A program made the position numbers and the translations under genes. The notes under the pieces are model-generated. The model did no database searches. It saw nothing but the letters and a program-made list of their open reading frames with translations, and had not been told where the DNA came from. This document shows positions 1-10,270 of a stretch of DNA of 64,000 nt, in pieces. This stretch comes from Pseudomonas sp. R37(2017) (GTDB lineage Bacteria > Pseudomonadota > Gammaproteobacteria > Pseudomonadales > Pseudomonadaceae), in contig NZ_NEHO01000004.1 in NCBI RefSeq assembly GCF_002113375.1, positions 186,001 to 250,000 of the forward strand. The letters are read 5' to 3'. The stretch's first letter is position 1; each line of letters opens with the position of its first letter.

Positions 1-918
1 GGCATCCTCTCGGCGGTGGCGGCGGGGATGATGCAGAGCTGGCTCGATCTGCTCCCGCGCCAGACCAACACGCGCCTGCTCAATCGCAGCGTCTGGTCGC
101 TGTTGGAGTTCGCTTTCAATGGCTTGATCTTCCTTCTGCTGGGATTGCAGTTGCCAGACATCATCAAGGCTGTGGCCAGTCACGAAACCTCGCTATGGCC
201 GACCTTGCTGTATCGCGGGCTGGAAGTGGTGGCGATTTTCCTGGTGCTGCTGGCCTTGCGCTTCGTCTGGGTGCAGAGCATCTGGCGTTTGTCGGTGCTG
301 CTGCGGCGCCTGCGCGGCAAGGGGGAGGTGACCCAGGTGCCGACAGCTCGATCTTGCTGGTTGCTGACCGTGGGCGGTGTGCGCGGGGCGGTGACGCTGG
401 CGGGTGTAATGTCCGTGCCGTTGCTGATGGGCGGGGACGCGTTTCCGCAGCGCGACCTGCTGATCTTCATCGCCGCCGGGGTGATCCTGTTGTCGCTGAT
501 CGCGGCGTGCATCGCGTTGCCGATTTTGCTGCGGGGCATCGAAGCAAGCCCAGACGACAAGCGGCGCAATGAGGTGCGCGACGCCTGGCGCAAAACCGCC
601 GAAGCGGCCATTCATGCCCTTGAGGCAGAAGAGGTCAACCCCCAGGACGCCGCTCAGTCCGCGCTGGCCGCAGAGCTGAAGGCACGAATAATGTCCGAAT
701 ATCGGCATCAGTTGGAGGTGTTCAACGATTCCGCTGAAGCCCAGGCCCTGGCGTTTCAGATGGACCTGCTGGAGCGGCGTTTGCGCTTGAAGGCGCTGCG
801 GGCGCAACGCCTGGAATTGTACAGCCTGAGCCGTCATCACCAGATTGGCGATGACGTGTTGCGTGAGGTATTGGGAGAACTGGATCTGAGTGAGGCCAAG
901 CTGGGCCAGGTGAAGTAA
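1..918 (+). CDS. Na+/H+ antiporter, CPA1 family (3' part only)
   Basis: The reading frame is open to the left edge, so the gene starts upstream and only about 305 C-terminal residues are visible. These contain several hydrophobic segments, among them one around LLEFAFNGLIFLLLGLQL and one around LLIFIAAGVILLSLIAACIA. The conserved GGVRGAVTLAG stretch typical of CPA1 sodium/proton exchangers lies near visible residue 125-135. About 120 hydrophilic, Glu/Arg-rich residues form a cytoplasmic tail. The family exchanges monovalent cations for protons across the inner membrane in pH and salt homeostasis. The gene converges on dapC with a gap of only 25 bases and no obvious terminator. Family assignment is solid; the ion specificity cannot be read from this fragment. 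Confidence 0.85.
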   Translation, partial: GILSAVAAGMMQSWLDLLPRQTNTRLLNRSVWSLLEFAFNGLIFLLLGLQLPDIIKAVASHETSLWPTLLYRGLEVVAIFLVLLALRFVWVQSIWRLSVLLRRLRGKGEVTQVPTARSCWLLTVGGVRGAVTLAGVMSVPLLMGGDAFPQRDLLIFIAAGVILLSLIAACIALPILLRGIEASPDDKRRNEVRDAWRKTAEAAIHALEAEEVNPQDAAQSALAAELKARIMSEYRHQLEVFNDSAEAQALAFQMDLLERRLRLKALRAQRLELYSLSRHHQIGDDVLREVLGELDLSEAKLGQVK

Positions 919-943
919 CGCCTGGCCCTGCGCAATGGCGCGG

Positions 944-2143
944 TTACTTGCGACGCTGGATGAACGCGCGAATGCGCTCGGCAGCTTCGACACACTCGGC
1001 AAGCGGCGCTACCAGCGCCATGCGCACGCGCCCGGCACCCGGGTTGACGCCATCCACATCCCGCGACAGGTAGGAACCCGGCACCACGGTCACGTGCTCC
1101 TGTTCGAACAGGTCGCGACAGAATGCAGCATCGTCTCCCGCCACATTCGGCCACAGGTAGAAGCTGCCATCCGGCCGCTGTACGTCCATGACCGGGCTGA
1201 GGATTTCCAGGACCGCATCGAACTTTTCGCGATACAGCGCACGGTTGGCGCGCACGTGCACTTCGTCGTTCCATGCAGCAACGCTGGCCAGTTGCGTCTG
1301 AACCGGCATCGCGCAGCCGTGGTAGGTACGGTAGAGCAGGAAGCCCTTGAGAATGTCGGCGTCACCGGCGACAAAGCCCGAACGCAGGCCTGGCAGGTTC
1401 GAGCGCTTGGACAGGCTGTGGAACACCACGCAGCGTTTGAAGTCCTTGCGACCCAGTTCCGCGCAAGCGTTGAGCAGGCCTGGTGGCGGGGTTTGCTCGT
1501 CGAAGTACAGCTCGCTGTAGCACTCGTCTGCGGCGATCACGAAGTCGTATTCGTCGGCCAGGGCGATCAGCTTTTTCAGGGTGTCCACCGGAATCAATGC
1601 ACCGGTCGGGTTGCCTGGGGAGCACAGGAACAGGATTTGGCAGCGTTTCCAGATGTCTGGCGAGACGGCATCGAAATCCGGGTTGAAACCGTTTTCGTCC
1701 AGGCATGGCAGGTAATGCGGCTTGGCCCCGGCGAGGAACGCCGCGCCTTCGTAGATCTGATAGAACGGGTTCGGACTGACCACCAGGGCATCGTCGCCAC
1801 GGTTGACCACGGTCTGGGTGAAGGCGAACAGCGCTTCGCGGGTGCCATTGACCGGCAGCACGTTGCGCGCCGGATCGATCCAGCCGTTCGGTACGCCGAA
1901 ACGACGTTCGCACCAGGCGGCGATGGCCTCACGCAGCTCCGGGATACCGAGGGTGGTCGGGTATACAGCCATCTTTTCCAGGTTGCTGGCCAGGGCCTCG
2001 GCGACAAAGCTGGGTGAGCGGTGTTTCGGCTCGCCGATGGACAGCGCGATCGGACGCTTGTCCGGGTTGGGCGTGACGCTGCCGAGCAGGGCGCGGAGTT
2101 TCTCGAACGGGTAAGGCTGGAGCTGGGACAGAGCGTTGTTCAT
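944..2143 (-). CDS. dapC: Succinyldiaminopimelate transaminase
   Basis: This 399-residue fold-type I PLP aminotransferase carries SPGNPTG (about residues 175-181), AADECYS (D206, Y209) and the Schiff-base lysine K246 in SLSKRSN. The family converts N-succinyl-2-amino-6-oxopimelate to N-succinyl-LL-diaminopimelate with glutamate in the lysine and peptidoglycan pathway. The start at 2143 (MNNALSQLQ) was chosen over an in-frame ATG 23 codons upstream because that extension overlaps a REP element and shows no family similarity. The gene follows glnD on the same strand but is separated from it by the REPIN at 2180-2281. DapC and ArgD-like enzymes can overlap in activity; the neighbourhood and length favour DapC. 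Confidence 0.88.
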   Translation of the reverse strand: MNNALSQLQPYPFEKLRALLGSVTPNPDKRPIALSIGEPKHRSPSFVAEALASNLEKMAVYPTTLGIPELREAIAAWCERRFGVPNGWIDPARNVLPVNGTREALFAFTQTVVNRGDDALVVSPNPFYQIYEGAAFLAGAKPHYLPCLDENGFNPDFDAVSPDIWKRCQILFLCSPGNPTGALIPVDTLKKLIALADEYDFVIAADECYSELYFDEQTPPPGLLNACAELGRKDFKRCVVFHSLSKRSNLPGLRSGFVAGDADILKGFLLYRTYHGCAMPVQTQLASVAAWNDEVHVRANRALYREKFDAVLEILSPVMDVQRPDGSFYLWPNVAGDDAAFCRDLFEQEHVTVVPGSYLSRDVDGVNPGAGRVRMALVAPLAECVEAAERIRAFIQRRK

Positions 2144-2179
2144 CGGTAGATCTCGTTCGGTGTGGGGCGACGCAGTCTC

Positions 2180-2281
2180 TGTAGGAGCGAGCATGCTCGC
2201 GATGGCCGTCAACGATAACGCGGGGCATCAGATTGGCCCGAGTCGACTGAGCGACCATCGCGAGCAGGCTCGCTCCTACAG
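2180..2281. repeat. REPIN (paired inverted REP elements)
   Basis: Two inverted copies of a Pseudomonas REP sequence flank a spacer. The left arm reads TGTAGGAGCGAGCATGCTCG, continuing CGATGG; the right arm is its near-perfect reverse complement, ending CGCTCCTACA at 2281. The element fills most of the gap between glnD and dapC. Such pairs are mobilised in trans by RAYT transposases; no RAYT gene is in the window. Confidence 0.9.
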
Positions 2282-2304
2282 GAAGCGGGCGCGTCGGGAT
2301 TAAG

Positions 2305-5007
2305 TCAGATGCTGATGCGCGACAGTTTGATATCAGGTTCCTGGTTGACGCTCAGTTGTTCGACGATCGCATCCTGCAGGCGGCTGCACATCAGCGGGTC
2401 GGACAACGGCTGATTGTTGGCGTCGGTGATGAAGAACACGTCTTCCACCCGTTCGCCGAGGGTAGCGATCTTGGCGTTTTGCAGCGACAGATCGAACTCC
2501 AGGAAAATCGTGCCAATCCGCGCCAGCAGGCCCGGACGGTCAGGTGCGGTGAGCTCCAGGACCGTCACTGGGCGCTGGGCGTCGTTGTGGATCGTCACCT
2601 GCGGTGCAAAGGCAAAATGCTTGAGCTGGCGCGGCACCCGGCGCTGGATGATGGTCGGGTAGTCGTCCGGGTTGCGCAGGGCTTCGGTCAGGCCGTCGCG
2701 GATTTGCTTGGTCCGTGCCGGGTTGTCGCCTATCGAGTCGCCGTCGGTGTCGAGCACGATATAGGTGTCGAGGGTGAACTGGCTGCTGGAGGTGATGACC
2801 CGGGCGTCGTGAATGTTCAGGTTGAGCTGGTCCATCGCCGCCACGGTCACGGCAAAGAAATCGTGCTGGTCGGGGGCGTAGATGAAGATCTGTGTGCCGC
2901 CTTCGAATTCACGCTGGGTGGTTTCCTTGATCAGTACCAGCGGTCCGCCATCGGCCGGTTGCTGGAGGATCGCGTCGCTGTGCCAGGCCACGTCGCCTGC
3001 GGTGTGGCGCAGGAAATAATCATCGCCCAGTTGCGCCCACAGTTGCTCGACATCGTCCGGGTCGGTGCCGCCGCGTACCAGGATATCCAGGGCGGCGCTC
3101 TGGGTCTGGCGGATCTGCTCTTCGCGGTCCACCGGGTTCTCCAGGCCTCGACGCAGGGCGCGCTTGGTCTCGGTGTAGAGCTGGCGCAACAGGCTGGCGC
3201 GCCAGGAGTTCCACAGCGTCGGGTTGGTGGCGTTGATGTCGGCGACGGTCAGCACATACAGATAGTCGAGGCGGGTTTCGTCGCCGACGATCTGGGCGAA
3301 GTCGTGGATCACCTGCGGGTCGGACAAGTCCTTGCGCTGGGCGGTGGTCGACATCACCAGGTGGTTTTGCACCAGCCACACGATCAGACGGCTGTCCCAT
3401 ACTGGCAACTGATGGCGCTGGCAAAACGCTTCGGCATCGACTGCGCCGATGTCCGAGTGGTCGCCATGCCGGCCTTTGCCTATGTCGTGGTACAGGCCAG
3501 CCATGTATATAAGCTCGGGTTTGGGCAGTTTGCCCATGAGCTTGCTGGCCAGCGGGAATTTTTCCGACACCTTGGTGTACTGCAACTTACGCAGGTGTTT
3601 GATCAGGTTCAGGGTGTGCGCGTCGACTGTATAGATGTGGAACAGGTCATGCTGCATCTGCCCGACGATGAAGCCGAACTCGGGCAGGTAGCGCCCCAGG
3701 ATGCCGTAACGGTTCATCCGCCGCAGGTTGCGGTGGATGCCGATCTTGCATTTGAACAATTCGATAAACAGGCTGGTGTTGCGAATATCGTGACGGAAAT
3801 CGTCATCGATCAGGTGACGGTTTTCCCGCAGCAGGCGAATGGTATCGGCGCGCACGCCTTTGATCTCCGGCTGCTGAGCCATCAGCACGAAGATTTCCAG
3901 CATGGCGAACGGCGTACGGCGGAACACGTTGTCGTTGCGTGCTTCGATGTAGCCGTCATGCAACTGGAAGCGCGAATTGATCGGTTGCACGGGCGCTTCG
4001 TCTTCCGGTGCGAGGATGACCTCCTCAAAGTGCTGGATAATCAGGTCGCTGAGCTGGGCGATGCTCATCACCACCCGATAATACTGTTGCATGAAGTTTT
4101 CGATGGCTTGCTTGGCATCGTCGCCTTTGAAGCCCAGCAACCCGGCAATGGTGCGCTGGTGATCGAACAGCAGGCGGTCTTCGGCACGACCGGCGAGCAT
4201 GTGCAGGGCATAGCGAACCTTCCACAGGAACTCCTGGGAAGAGGCGAGCAGGGCGTTTTCGCTTTCGACCAGGAACCCCTCGCCAGCCAACGCTCGCAGG
4301 TTCAAGGTGCCGTACTCGCGACGGGCCACCCACAGGATCGTCTGGATATCCCGCAGGCCGCCGGGCGAGCCTTTGACGTTGGGTTCCAGGTTGTATTCGG
4401 TGTCGTTGTACTTGTGGTGGCGGGCCTTTTGTTCGGCACGCTTGGCCAGGAAGAAATCCTTGCTCGGCCACATGTGCGCGGTACTGGTGACATCCAGCAT
4501 GCGCTGGCGCAAATGTTCGGGGCCGGCGATGGTGCGGCTTTCCATCAGGTTGGTGACAACCGTGAGGTCGGCGCGGGCCTCGACGGCACATTCGTCGACC
4601 GACCGAACGCTCTGGCCGACCTCCAGGCCGATGTCCCACAGCAGCGTCAGAAAACGCTCGATGGAGTCGCGGAAAACTTCGTGGTCGGCGCTGTCCAGCA
4701 GGATCAGCAGATCGATATCGGAGTAAGGATGCAATTCGCCACGGCCGTAGCCGCCGACCGCAACCAGGGCGATGTCTGCATCCTCGCTCCAGTCGAATTG
4801 ATTCCAGGCCTTTTGCAGGATGTTGTCGACGAACCAGGCGCGATCCTCGATCAGTCGACGAATGTCGCGGCCGTTGCGAAAGCGCGTGTCGAGCACCTCG
4901 CGGGCCTGGCGGATCGCTTTCTTGAAGGCCGCGATCGGGCTTGCCTTCAGGGCCAGCTCAGCCTGGAACTGGCCGCGGTCGAAAAGTTCGGGATCCACCT
5001 GCGGCAT
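2305..5007 (-). CDS. glnD: Bifunctional [protein-PII] uridylyltransferase / uridylyl-removing enzyme
   Basis: The 900-residue length is right for GlnD. In order it has a nucleotidyltransferase domain with the [19 protein letters not shown] active-site region (about residues 85-105), a helical linker, an HD-type hydrolase domain with [14 protein letters not shown] near residues 505-520, and two C-terminal ACT domains (from about residue 700). GlnD senses glutamine and adds or removes UMP on PII proteins, controlling glutamine synthetase and NtrBC. It lies 41 bases downstream of map on the same strand, so the two are probably co-transcribed. All key motifs are intact. Confidence 0.97.
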   Translation of the reverse strand: MPQVDPELFDRGQFQAELALKASPIAAFKKAIRQAREVLDTRFRNGRDIRRLIEDRAWFVDNILQKAWNQFDWSEDADIALVAVGGYGRGELHPYSDIDLLILLDSADHEVFRDSIERFLTLLWDIGLEVGQSVRSVDECAVEARADLTVVTNLMESRTIAGPEHLRQRMLDVTSTAHMWPSKDFFLAKRAEQKARHHKYNDTEYNLEPNVKGSPGGLRDIQTILWVARREYGTLNLRALAGEGFLVESENALLASSQEFLWKVRYALHMLAGRAEDRLLFDHQRTIAGLLGFKGDDAKQAIENFMQQYYRVVMSIAQLSDLIIQHFEEVILAPEDEAPVQPINSRFQLHDGYIEARNDNVFRRTPFAMLEIFVLMAQQPEIKGVRADTIRLLRENRHLIDDDFRHDIRNTSLFIELFKCKIGIHRNLRRMNRYGILGRYLPEFGFIVGQMQHDLFHIYTVDAHTLNLIKHLRKLQYTKVSEKFPLASKLMGKLPKPELIYMAGLYHDIGKGRHGDHSDIGAVDAEAFCQRHQLPVWDSRLIVWLVQNHLVMSTTAQRKDLSDPQVIHDFAQIVGDETRLDYLYVLTVADINATNPTLWNSWRASLLRQLYTETKRALRRGLENPVDREEQIRQTQSAALDILVRGGTDPDDVEQLWAQLGDDYFLRHTAGDVAWHSDAILQQPADGGPLVLIKETTQREFEGGTQIFIYAPDQHDFFAVTVAAMDQLNLNIHDARVITSSSQFTLDTYIVLDTDGDSIGDNPARTKQIRDGLTEALRNPDDYPTIIQRRVPRQLKHFAFAPQVTIHNDAQRPVTVLELTAPDRPGLLARIGTIFLEFDLSLQNAKIATLGERVEDVFFITDANNQPLSDPLMCSRLQDAIVEQLSVNQEPDIKLSRISI

Positions 5008-5048
5008 CGATTGGCCTTCCTTTCTATAGGCGATGTACGGTAACGGGA

Positions 5049-5831
5049 TCAGGCCGATACGCGAGGGATGGTGTCATCGCTGCGCAGGGTGAAGATCTCG
5101 TAGCCGGTTTCGGTCACCAGCAGGGTGTGCTCCCACTGTGCCGAGAGCTTGCGGTCCTTGGTGATCGCGGTCCAGCCGTCGCCCAGTACCTTGGTGTCGG
5201 CACGGCCCTGGTTGATCATCGGCTCGATGGTGAACGTCATGCCCGCCTTGAGTTCCATGCCGGTGCCGGCGCGGCCGTAGTGCAGGATCTGCGGCTCCTC
5301 GTGGAAGACCTTGCCGATGCCGTGGCCGCAGAATTCACGAACCACCGAGAATCCGTTCTTTTCAGCGTGCTTCTGGATGATTTCGCCGATGTCGCCCAGG
5401 CGGCAGCCGGGCTTGACGATTTCGATCGCCTTGTACATGCATTCCTGGGTCACCTGGGACAGGCGCTCGGCCCAGACCGGCACGGTGCCGACGTGGAACA
5501 TGCGGCTGGTGTCGCCGTGGTAACCGTCCTTGATGACGGTGACGTCGATGTTCAATGTGTCGCCATCCTTGAGCGGCTTGTCGTTCGGGATGCCGTGGCA
5601 GACCACATGGTTGATCGACGTGCAGATCGACTTCGGGTAGCCCTTGTAGTTGAGCGGGGCAGGGATGGCTTTCTGCTCATTGACGATGTAGTCGTGGCAG
5701 ATCTGGTTCAACTGATCGGTGGTAACGCCCGGTTTGACATGTTCGGCAATCATTTCCAGCACATCGGCGGCCAGTTTGCCGGCGATACGCATTTTGGCGA
5801 TATCCTCGGGCGTTTTGAGGGTGACGGTCAT
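5049..5831 (-). CDS. map: Methionine aminopeptidase, type I
   Basis: This 260-residue enzyme removes the initiator methionine from nascent proteins. The five metal ligands of the pita-bread fold are readable as D96 and D107 (in [14 protein letters not shown]), H170 ([14 protein letters not shown]), E203 (TIEPM) and E234 (WEHTLLVT). The short N-terminus is typical of bacterial type Ia enzymes. The gene is divergent from rpsB, the usual gammaproteobacterial arrangement, and the 372-base gap between them holds the rpsB promoter and leader. It probably starts the map-glnD-dapC transcript. Confidence 0.97.
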   Translation of the reverse strand: MTVTLKTPEDIAKMRIAGKLAADVLEMIAEHVKPGVTTDQLNQICHDYIVNEQKAIPAPLNYKGYPKSICTSINHVVCHGIPNDKPLKDGDTLNIDVTVIKDGYHGDTSRMFHVGTVPVWAERLSQVTQECMYKAIEIVKPGCRLGDIGEIIQKHAEKNGFSVVREFCGHGIGKVFHEEPQILHYGRAGTGMELKAGMTFTIEPMINQGRADTKVLGDGWTAITKDRKLSAQWEHTLLVTETGYEIFTLRSDDTIPRVSA

Positions 5832-6035
5832 ACAGGCTCTCTCTGCGCTCGTTGGCGCTGTCCAAACGAAAAGGGCGTTGCGCGATCGATCTTCGCGGCC
5901 CTGAAAAAAGCGATTCTACCAGACGATCAGCGCAAGTCTGCGCCTGTGTGCATCGCTTCTCTTTATAGAATGGTGCATTCTTGGCCGATTCCAAGGGGTG
6001 GAGCAAAGCGCTCGCCGGGATTTCAGAATCCGGGT

Positions 6036-6203
6036 TCCGTTTTGCCCTGCCTTGTGGTATAAAATGCGCCGCTTTCCGGGGATGTCCCGAAAAGCCTAAA
6101 TCCACACACGTGTCGACACGATGACCTGGGTGCCGGAAGCTTGATGCTGCTGGTTGGTCATTGGGATACGTGGAGGCCAAACCCGACTTATTAAGGAACT
6201 ATC
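6036..6203 (+). promoter_or_regulatory. rpsB promoter and 5' leader
   Basis: A strong -10 like sequence TATAAAAT lies at 6058-6065, with a poor -35 region (TTCCGT, near 6035-6040). The leader that follows is about 130 bases and opens with an imperfect stem-loop around 6072-6092 (TTTCCGGG pairing with CCCGAAA). In Enterobacteria the rpsB leader is structured and mediates S2 autoregulation. The similar leader length here suggests the same control, but the fold is not verified. The remaining 5832-6035 part of the gap (map promoter side) shows nothing else that can be named. Confidence 0.55.
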
Positions 6204-6941
6204 ATGTCCCAAGTCAACATGCGCGATATGCTGAAGGCCGGTGTGCACTTCGGTCACCAGACCCGTTACTGGAACCCGAAAATGGGCAAGTACATTTTCG
6301 GCGCGCGTAACAAGATCCACATCATCAACCTTGAAAAAACCCTGCCAATGTTCAACGAAGCTCTGACTTTCGTAGAGCGTCTGGCCCAGGGCAAAAACAA
6401 GATTCTGTTCGTCGGCACCAAGCGTTCCGCTGGCAAGATCGTTGCTGAAGAAGCAGCACGTTGCGGCTCGCCGTACGTCGATCACCGCTGGTTGGGCGGC
6501 ATGCTGACCAACTTCAAGACCATTCGTGCTTCCATCAAGCGTCTGCGTGACCTTGAAGTTCAAGCCGAAGACGGTACTTTCGCCAAGCTGACCAAGAAAG
6601 AAGCGCTGATGCGCTCCCGTGACCTGGAAAAGCTGGATCGCTCCCTGGGTGGTATCAAGGACATGGGCGGTCTGCCAGACGCTCTGTTCGTAATCGACGT
6701 TGATCACGAGCGTATCGCGATCACCGAAGCCAACAAGCTGGGTATCCCGGTTATCGGCGTAGTCGATACCAACAGCAGCCCGGAAGGCGTTGACTACATC
6801 ATCCCAGGCAACGATGACGCAATCCGCGCTATCCAGCTGTACATGGGTTCGATGGCTGACGCTGTAATCCGCGGTCGCAACAATGTTGCCGGCGGCACCG
6901 TTGAATTCGCAGCTGAAGAAACTCAGGCTGCAGCTGAGTAA
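6204..6941 (+). CDS. rpsB: 30S ribosomal protein S2
   Basis: This 245-residue protein has the S2 signature segments: the N-terminal [14 protein letters not shown], the [12 protein letters not shown] segment near residues 153-164, and [20 protein letters not shown] near 185-204. S2 is assembled late into the 30S subunit and is needed for S1 binding. RBS AAGGA lies seven bases before the ATG. Codon use is strongly biased to preferred codons, as expected of a highly expressed gene. tsf follows after an intrinsic terminator at 6968-6996, so a large share of rpsB mRNA is probably monocistronic. Confidence 0.98.
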   Translation: MSQVNMRDMLKAGVHFGHQTRYWNPKMGKYIFGARNKIHIINLEKTLPMFNEALTFVERLAQGKNKILFVGTKRSAGKIVAEEAARCGSPYVDHRWLGGMLTNFKTIRASIKRLRDLEVQAEDGTFAKLTKKEALMRSRDLEKLDRSLGGIKDMGGLPDALFVIDVDHERIAITEANKLGIPVIGVVDTNSSPEGVDYIIPGNDDAIRAIQLYMGSMADAVIRGRNNVAGGTVEFAAEETQAAAE

Positions 6942-6967
6942 TTGACGCCCTGGCGTTGACTCAGTAA

Positions 6968-6996
6968 GCAAAAAGGGGGCTTTGCCCCCTTTTTGC
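6968..6996 (+). terminator. Intrinsic terminator between rpsB and tsf
   Basis: A perfect 13-bp inverted repeat, GCAAAAAGGGGGC with a TTT loop and GCCCCCTTTTTGC. The T5 run is part of the 3' arm. Confidence 0.9.
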
Positions 6997-7130
6997 CACC
7001 TCGAAAACCATTTGTCGGCGCCCACTGCTCTATCTGTAACGTGCGGCAGCTAACAAGGGTGGTTCGGGAAGAATTGATCGCCCGTTCGATCGGGTGGAAT
7101 GGTTGAAAACCTATCCAAGAGGATTTTGAA

Positions 7131-7994
7131 ATGGCAGCAATTACTGCGGCGCTGGTCAAAGAACTGCGCGAGCGTACCGGCGAAGGCATGATGGATTGCA
7201 AAAAGGCCCTGGAAAAGGCCGGCGGCGACATCGAAAAAGCCATTGATGACATGCGCGCTTCGGGCGCCATCAAGGCTGCTAAAAAGGCTGGCAACGTTGC
7301 CGCTGAAGGCGCTATCGCCATCAAGGCCGACGACAAGGCAGCCGTGCTGCTGGAAGTGAACTCGCAGACCGACTTCCTGGCCCTGCAAGACGACTTCAAA
7401 AACTTCGTAGCCGACAGCGTCGACCAGGCTTTTGCCGAGAAACTGACCGATGCCGCTCCACTGATCGCTTCCCGTGAAGCTGCTCGTGAAGCCCTGGTTG
7501 CCAAGTGTGGCGAAAACGTCAACATCCGTCGCCTTGTTCGCGTTGAAGGTGACGTGGTCGGTACCTACCTGCACGGTAACAAGATCGGTGTTGCTGTTGT
7601 CCTGAAGGGCGGCGACGTTCAGCTGGCCAAGGAAATCGCCATGCACGTGGCTGCCAGCAACCCTGAGTTCCTGCTGCCATCGCAGGTTTCGCCAGAAGCC
7701 ATTGAGCGCGAGAAAGGCGTCTTCTTGCAGCTGAACGAAGACAAGATGAAAGGCAAGCCAGCTGAAATCGTCGAGAAGATGATCGCTGGTCGTATCACCA
7801 AGTTCCTGGCTGAAGCCAGCCTGGTCGAGCAAGCTTTCGTCATGAACCCGGAAGTCACCGTGGGTGCCCTGGCCAAGAAAGCTGGCGCTGAAATCGTTTC
7901 CTTCACTTACTTCAAAGTAGGCGAAGGCATCGAGAAGCCAGTGGACAACTTCGCAGAAGAAGTTGCTGCCCAGCTGGCCGCCGCCAAGCAATAA
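7131..7994 (+). CDS. tsf: Elongation factor Ts
   Basis: This 287-residue guanine-nucleotide exchange factor recycles EF-Tu-GDP. The N-terminal UBA-like helix carries the signature RERTGEGMMDCKKALEKAGG (about residues 11-30), and the conserved NSQTDFLA lies around residue 81-88 where the core contacts EF-Tu. The length is usual for Pseudomonas. It has an AAGAGG ribosome-binding site and a 189-base gap from rpsB that contains a terminator, so tsf needs read-through or its own promoter; I could not place one confidently. A stem-loop at 8019-8050 ends the unit. Confidence 0.98.
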   Translation: MAAITAALVKELRERTGEGMMDCKKALEKAGGDIEKAIDDMRASGAIKAAKKAGNVAAEGAIAIKADDKAAVLLEVNSQTDFLALQDDFKNFVADSVDQAFAEKLTDAAPLIASREAAREALVAKCGENVNIRRLVRVEGDVVGTYLHGNKIGVAVVLKGGDVQLAKEIAMHVAASNPEFLLPSQVSPEAIEREKGVFLQLNEDKMKGKPAEIVEKMIAGRITKFLAEASLVEQAFVMNPEVTVGALAKKAGAEIVSFTYFKVGEGIEKPVDNFAEEVAAQLAAAKQ

Positions 7995-8018
7995 GACGGT
8001 TTATCAACTGTCGCCCAG

Positions 8019-8053
8019 AAGAGGCTGCCCGCTCACGCGCGCAGCCTCTTTTC
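8019..8053 (+). terminator. Intrinsic terminator after tsf
   Basis: A 10-bp stem AAGAGGCTGC / GCAGCCTCTT with a 12-base loop and a short T run (TTTT at 8049-8052). Confidence 0.75.
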
Positions 8054-8074
8054 AGATGGGGCATCAATTTTTAA

Positions 8075-8134
8075 TTGGTTTCCCTTTGGAACTGGCTTAC
8101 AAAGCCATGTTCCGATGGCGCTGAAGCAGCGCCA
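8075..8134 (+). promoter_or_regulatory. Candidate pyrH promoter with overlapping dyad and leader hairpin
   Basis: TTGGTT (8075-8080) and TACAAA (8098-8103) are separated by 17 bases, a plausible sigma-70 promoter. An 11-bp inverted repeat with one bulge (GGAACTGGCTT...AAGCCATGTTCC, 8088-8113) overlaps its -10, and a perfect hairpin GGCGCT-GAAGC-AGCGCC follows (8117-8133). The dyad could be an operator or a folded leader; function is inferred only from position. Confidence 0.4.
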
Positions 8135-8203
8135 CGCTGGATTGAACGCTGGCTGTAAACAGCTCGCAAAGAATTTTTAAATACGCCGCAGGAGAGATTC
8201 GCA

Positions 8204-8947
8204 ATGGCTCAGCAGGGCAGTGGTTATCAGGCTCGCTATAAACGCATTCTACTCAAGCTTAGCGGCGAGGCCCTGATGGGCTCGGAAGAGTTCGGGATCG
8301 ACCCGAAAGTTCTGGATCGCATGGCATTGGAAGTTGGCCAACTGGTCGGCATCGGTGTTCAGGTCGGTCTGGTTATCGGTGGTGGCAACCTGTTCCGCGG
8401 TGAAGCGCTGAGCAAGGCTGGCATGGACCGGGTCACCGGCGACCACATGGGCATGCTGGCCACTGTGATGAACGCCCTGGCCATGCGCGACGCCCTTGAG
8501 CGCGCCAATATCTCGGCCATCGTGATGTCCGCTATTTCCATGGTTGGCGTGACCGATCACTACGATCGCCGCAAGGCCATGCGCCACTTGAACTCCAAGG
8601 ACGTGGTGATTTTCGCGGCCGGTACCGGCAACCCGTTCTTTACGACGGATTCGGCAGCCTGCCTGCGTGCAATCGAAATCGATGCCGATGTCGTGCTCAA
8701 GGCGACCAAGGTCGATGGCGTCTACACCGCCGACCCGTTCAAAGACCCGCATGCCGAGAAGTTCGATCATCTGACCTACGATGAAGTGCTGGATCGCAAG
8801 CTGGGTGTGATGGATCTGACGGCCATTTGCTTGTGCCGCGACCACAAGATGCCACTACGCGTATTTAACATGAACAAGCCCGGCGCCCTGCTGAACATCG
8901 TGCATGGCGGCGCTGAAGGAACCCTGATCGAGGAAGGCGAACAATGA
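8204..8947 (+). CDS. pyrH: UMP kinase
   Basis: This 247-residue enzyme of the amino-acid-kinase fold phosphorylates UMP to UDP in pyrimidine nucleotide synthesis. The phosphate-binding segments KLSGEALMG (about residues 18-26) and GGGNLFRG (about 60-67) are present, as is [14 protein letters not shown]. Bacterial PyrH is hexameric and regulated by GTP and UTP. RBS AGGAGA lies shortly before the ATG. The stop codon overlaps the frr start (ATGA at 8944-8947), so the two are translationally coupled. Confidence 0.97.
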   Translation: MAQQGSGYQARYKRILLKLSGEALMGSEEFGIDPKVLDRMALEVGQLVGIGVQVGLVIGGGNLFRGEALSKAGMDRVTGDHMGMLATVMNALAMRDALERANISAIVMSAISMVGVTDHYDRRKAMRHLNSKDVVIFAAGTGNPFFTTDSAACLRAIEIDADVVLKATKVDGVYTADPFKDPHAEKFDHLTYDEVLDRKLGVMDLTAICLCRDHKMPLRVFNMNKPGALLNIVHGGAEGTLIEEGEQ

Positions 8948-9501
8948 TCAACGAAATCAAGAAAGACGCTAAAGAGCGCATGCAGAAATCCGTGGAATCG
9001 CTGGCGCACAATTTCGGCCGCATTCGTACCGGTCAAGCGCACCCAAGCATCCTGGAAGGCGTGATGGTCCCGTACTACGGCGCTGACACCCCGATCAAGC
9101 AGGTCGCCAACATCACCGTCAAGGACGCTCGTACCCTGCAGGTCGTTGCCTTCGAACGCAACATGCTGGGTGCTGTCGACAAGGCAATCGGTAGTGCGGG
9201 TCTGAACCTGAACCCGACCAACCTTGGCGAACTGCTGCTGATCTCCATGCCGGCCCTGACTGAAGAAACCCGTCGTGGTTTCACCAAGCAGGCTCGCGAT
9301 GTGGCCGAGGACGCTCGTGTGGCTGTGCGCAACATTCGTCGCGATGCCAACAGCTCGCTGAAGGATCTGGTCAAGGAAAAGGAAATCAGTGAAGACGAGG
9401 AGCGTCGCGCCACTGGTGAAATCGACGACCTGACCAAGAAGTTCGTGGCTGAAATCGACGCGAAGCTGGCAGAGAAAGAAAAAGACCTGATGGCCGTATA
9501 A
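8944..9501 (+). CDS. frr: Ribosome recycling factor
   Basis: At 185 residues this has exactly the usual RRF length, with the conserved N-terminal [20 protein letters not shown] and the C-terminal helix rich in Glu/Lys. RRF works with EF-G to split post-termination 70S ribosomes. It is co-transcribed with pyrH through a 4-base overlap and is followed 13 bases later by uppS. Nothing is unusual. Confidence 0.98.
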   Translation: MINEIKKDAKERMQKSVESLAHNFGRIRTGQAHPSILEGVMVPYYGADTPIKQVANITVKDARTLQVVAFERNMLGAVDKAIGSAGLNLNPTNLGELLLISMPALTEETRRGFTKQARDVAEDARVAVRNIRRDANSSLKDLVKEKEISEDEERRATGEIDDLTKKFVAEIDAKLAEKEKDLMAV

Positions 9502-9514
9502 GGGTCGCGTTTAC

Positions 9515-10270
9515 ATGGAAAAGACCAAGCAGACTGCACCGTCCGCGGTGCCGCGCCATGTCGCGATTATCATGGATGGTAACAATCGCTGGGCGAAAAA
9601 ACGTTTTATGCCGGGAGTTGCCGGGCATAAGGCGGGCGTGGATGCGGTGCGTGCGGTCATTGAAGTCTGTGCCGAGGCCAAGGTCGAGGTGCTGACCCTG
9701 TTCGCCTTTTCCAGCGAGAACTGGCAGCGCCCGGCCGATGAAGTCAGCGCCTTGATGGATCTGTTCTTCAAGGCGCTGCGTCGTGAGGCCAAGCGCCTCA
9801 ACGACAACAACATCAGTCTGCGCATCATTGGCGATCGCTCGCGGTTTCATCCCGAGTTGCAGGCCGCCATGCGTGAAGCTGAGGCCATGACGGCTGGCGT
9901 CAATCGTTTTGTCCTGCAGATCGCCGCCAATTACGGCGGTCAGTGGGATATAGCGCAAGCTGCGCAACGACTGGCGCGAGAAGTTCAGGCTGGACATCTG
10001 CGGCCGGAAGACATAACACCAGGACTGCTGCAGACCTGTCTGGCCACGGGTGACCTGCCGTTACCGGACCTGTGTATCCGTACCGGTGGCGAGCACCGCA
10101 TCAGCAACTTCCTGCTCTGGCAGCTGGCCTATGCCGAGCTGTATTTCTCCGACCTGTTCTGGCCGGACTTCAAACACGATGCCATGCGCAATGCGCTGGC
10201 CGATTTCGCTTCCCGCCAGCGCCGCTTCGGTAAAACGAGCGAGCAGGTCGAGGCTGGAGCCCGGGTTTAA
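9515..10270 (+). CDS. uppS: Undecaprenyl diphosphate synthase (cis-prenyltransferase)
   Basis: A 251-residue enzyme that condenses isopentenyl diphosphate onto farnesyl diphosphate to make the C55 lipid carrier for peptidoglycan and O-antigen. The catalytic Asp is D21 in IIMDGNNRWAKKR; the C-terminal RTGGEHRISNFLLWQLAYAE carries substrate-binding Arg and Ser residues. The stop TAA shares its last base with the cdsA ATG at 10270, indicating coupling. Confidence 0.97.
   Translation: MEKTKQTAPSAVPRHVAIIMDGNNRWAKKRFMPGVAGHKAGVDAVRAVIEVCAEAKVEVLTLFAFSSENWQRPADEVSALMDLFFKALRREAKRLNDNNISLRIIGDRSRFHPELQAAMREAEAMTAGVNRFVLQIAANYGGQWDIAQAAQRLAREVQAGHLRPEDITPGLLQTCLATGDLPLPDLCIRTGGEHRISNFLLWQLAYAELYFSDLFWPDFKHDAMRNALADFASRQRRFGKTSEQVEAGARV

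Noticed and set aside
2356..5043. 895-residue open frame on the plus strand opposite glnD
   Set aside because: Antisense shadow of a high-GC gene; composition is low in coding signals, no family motifs, and glnD motifs are complete on the other strand.
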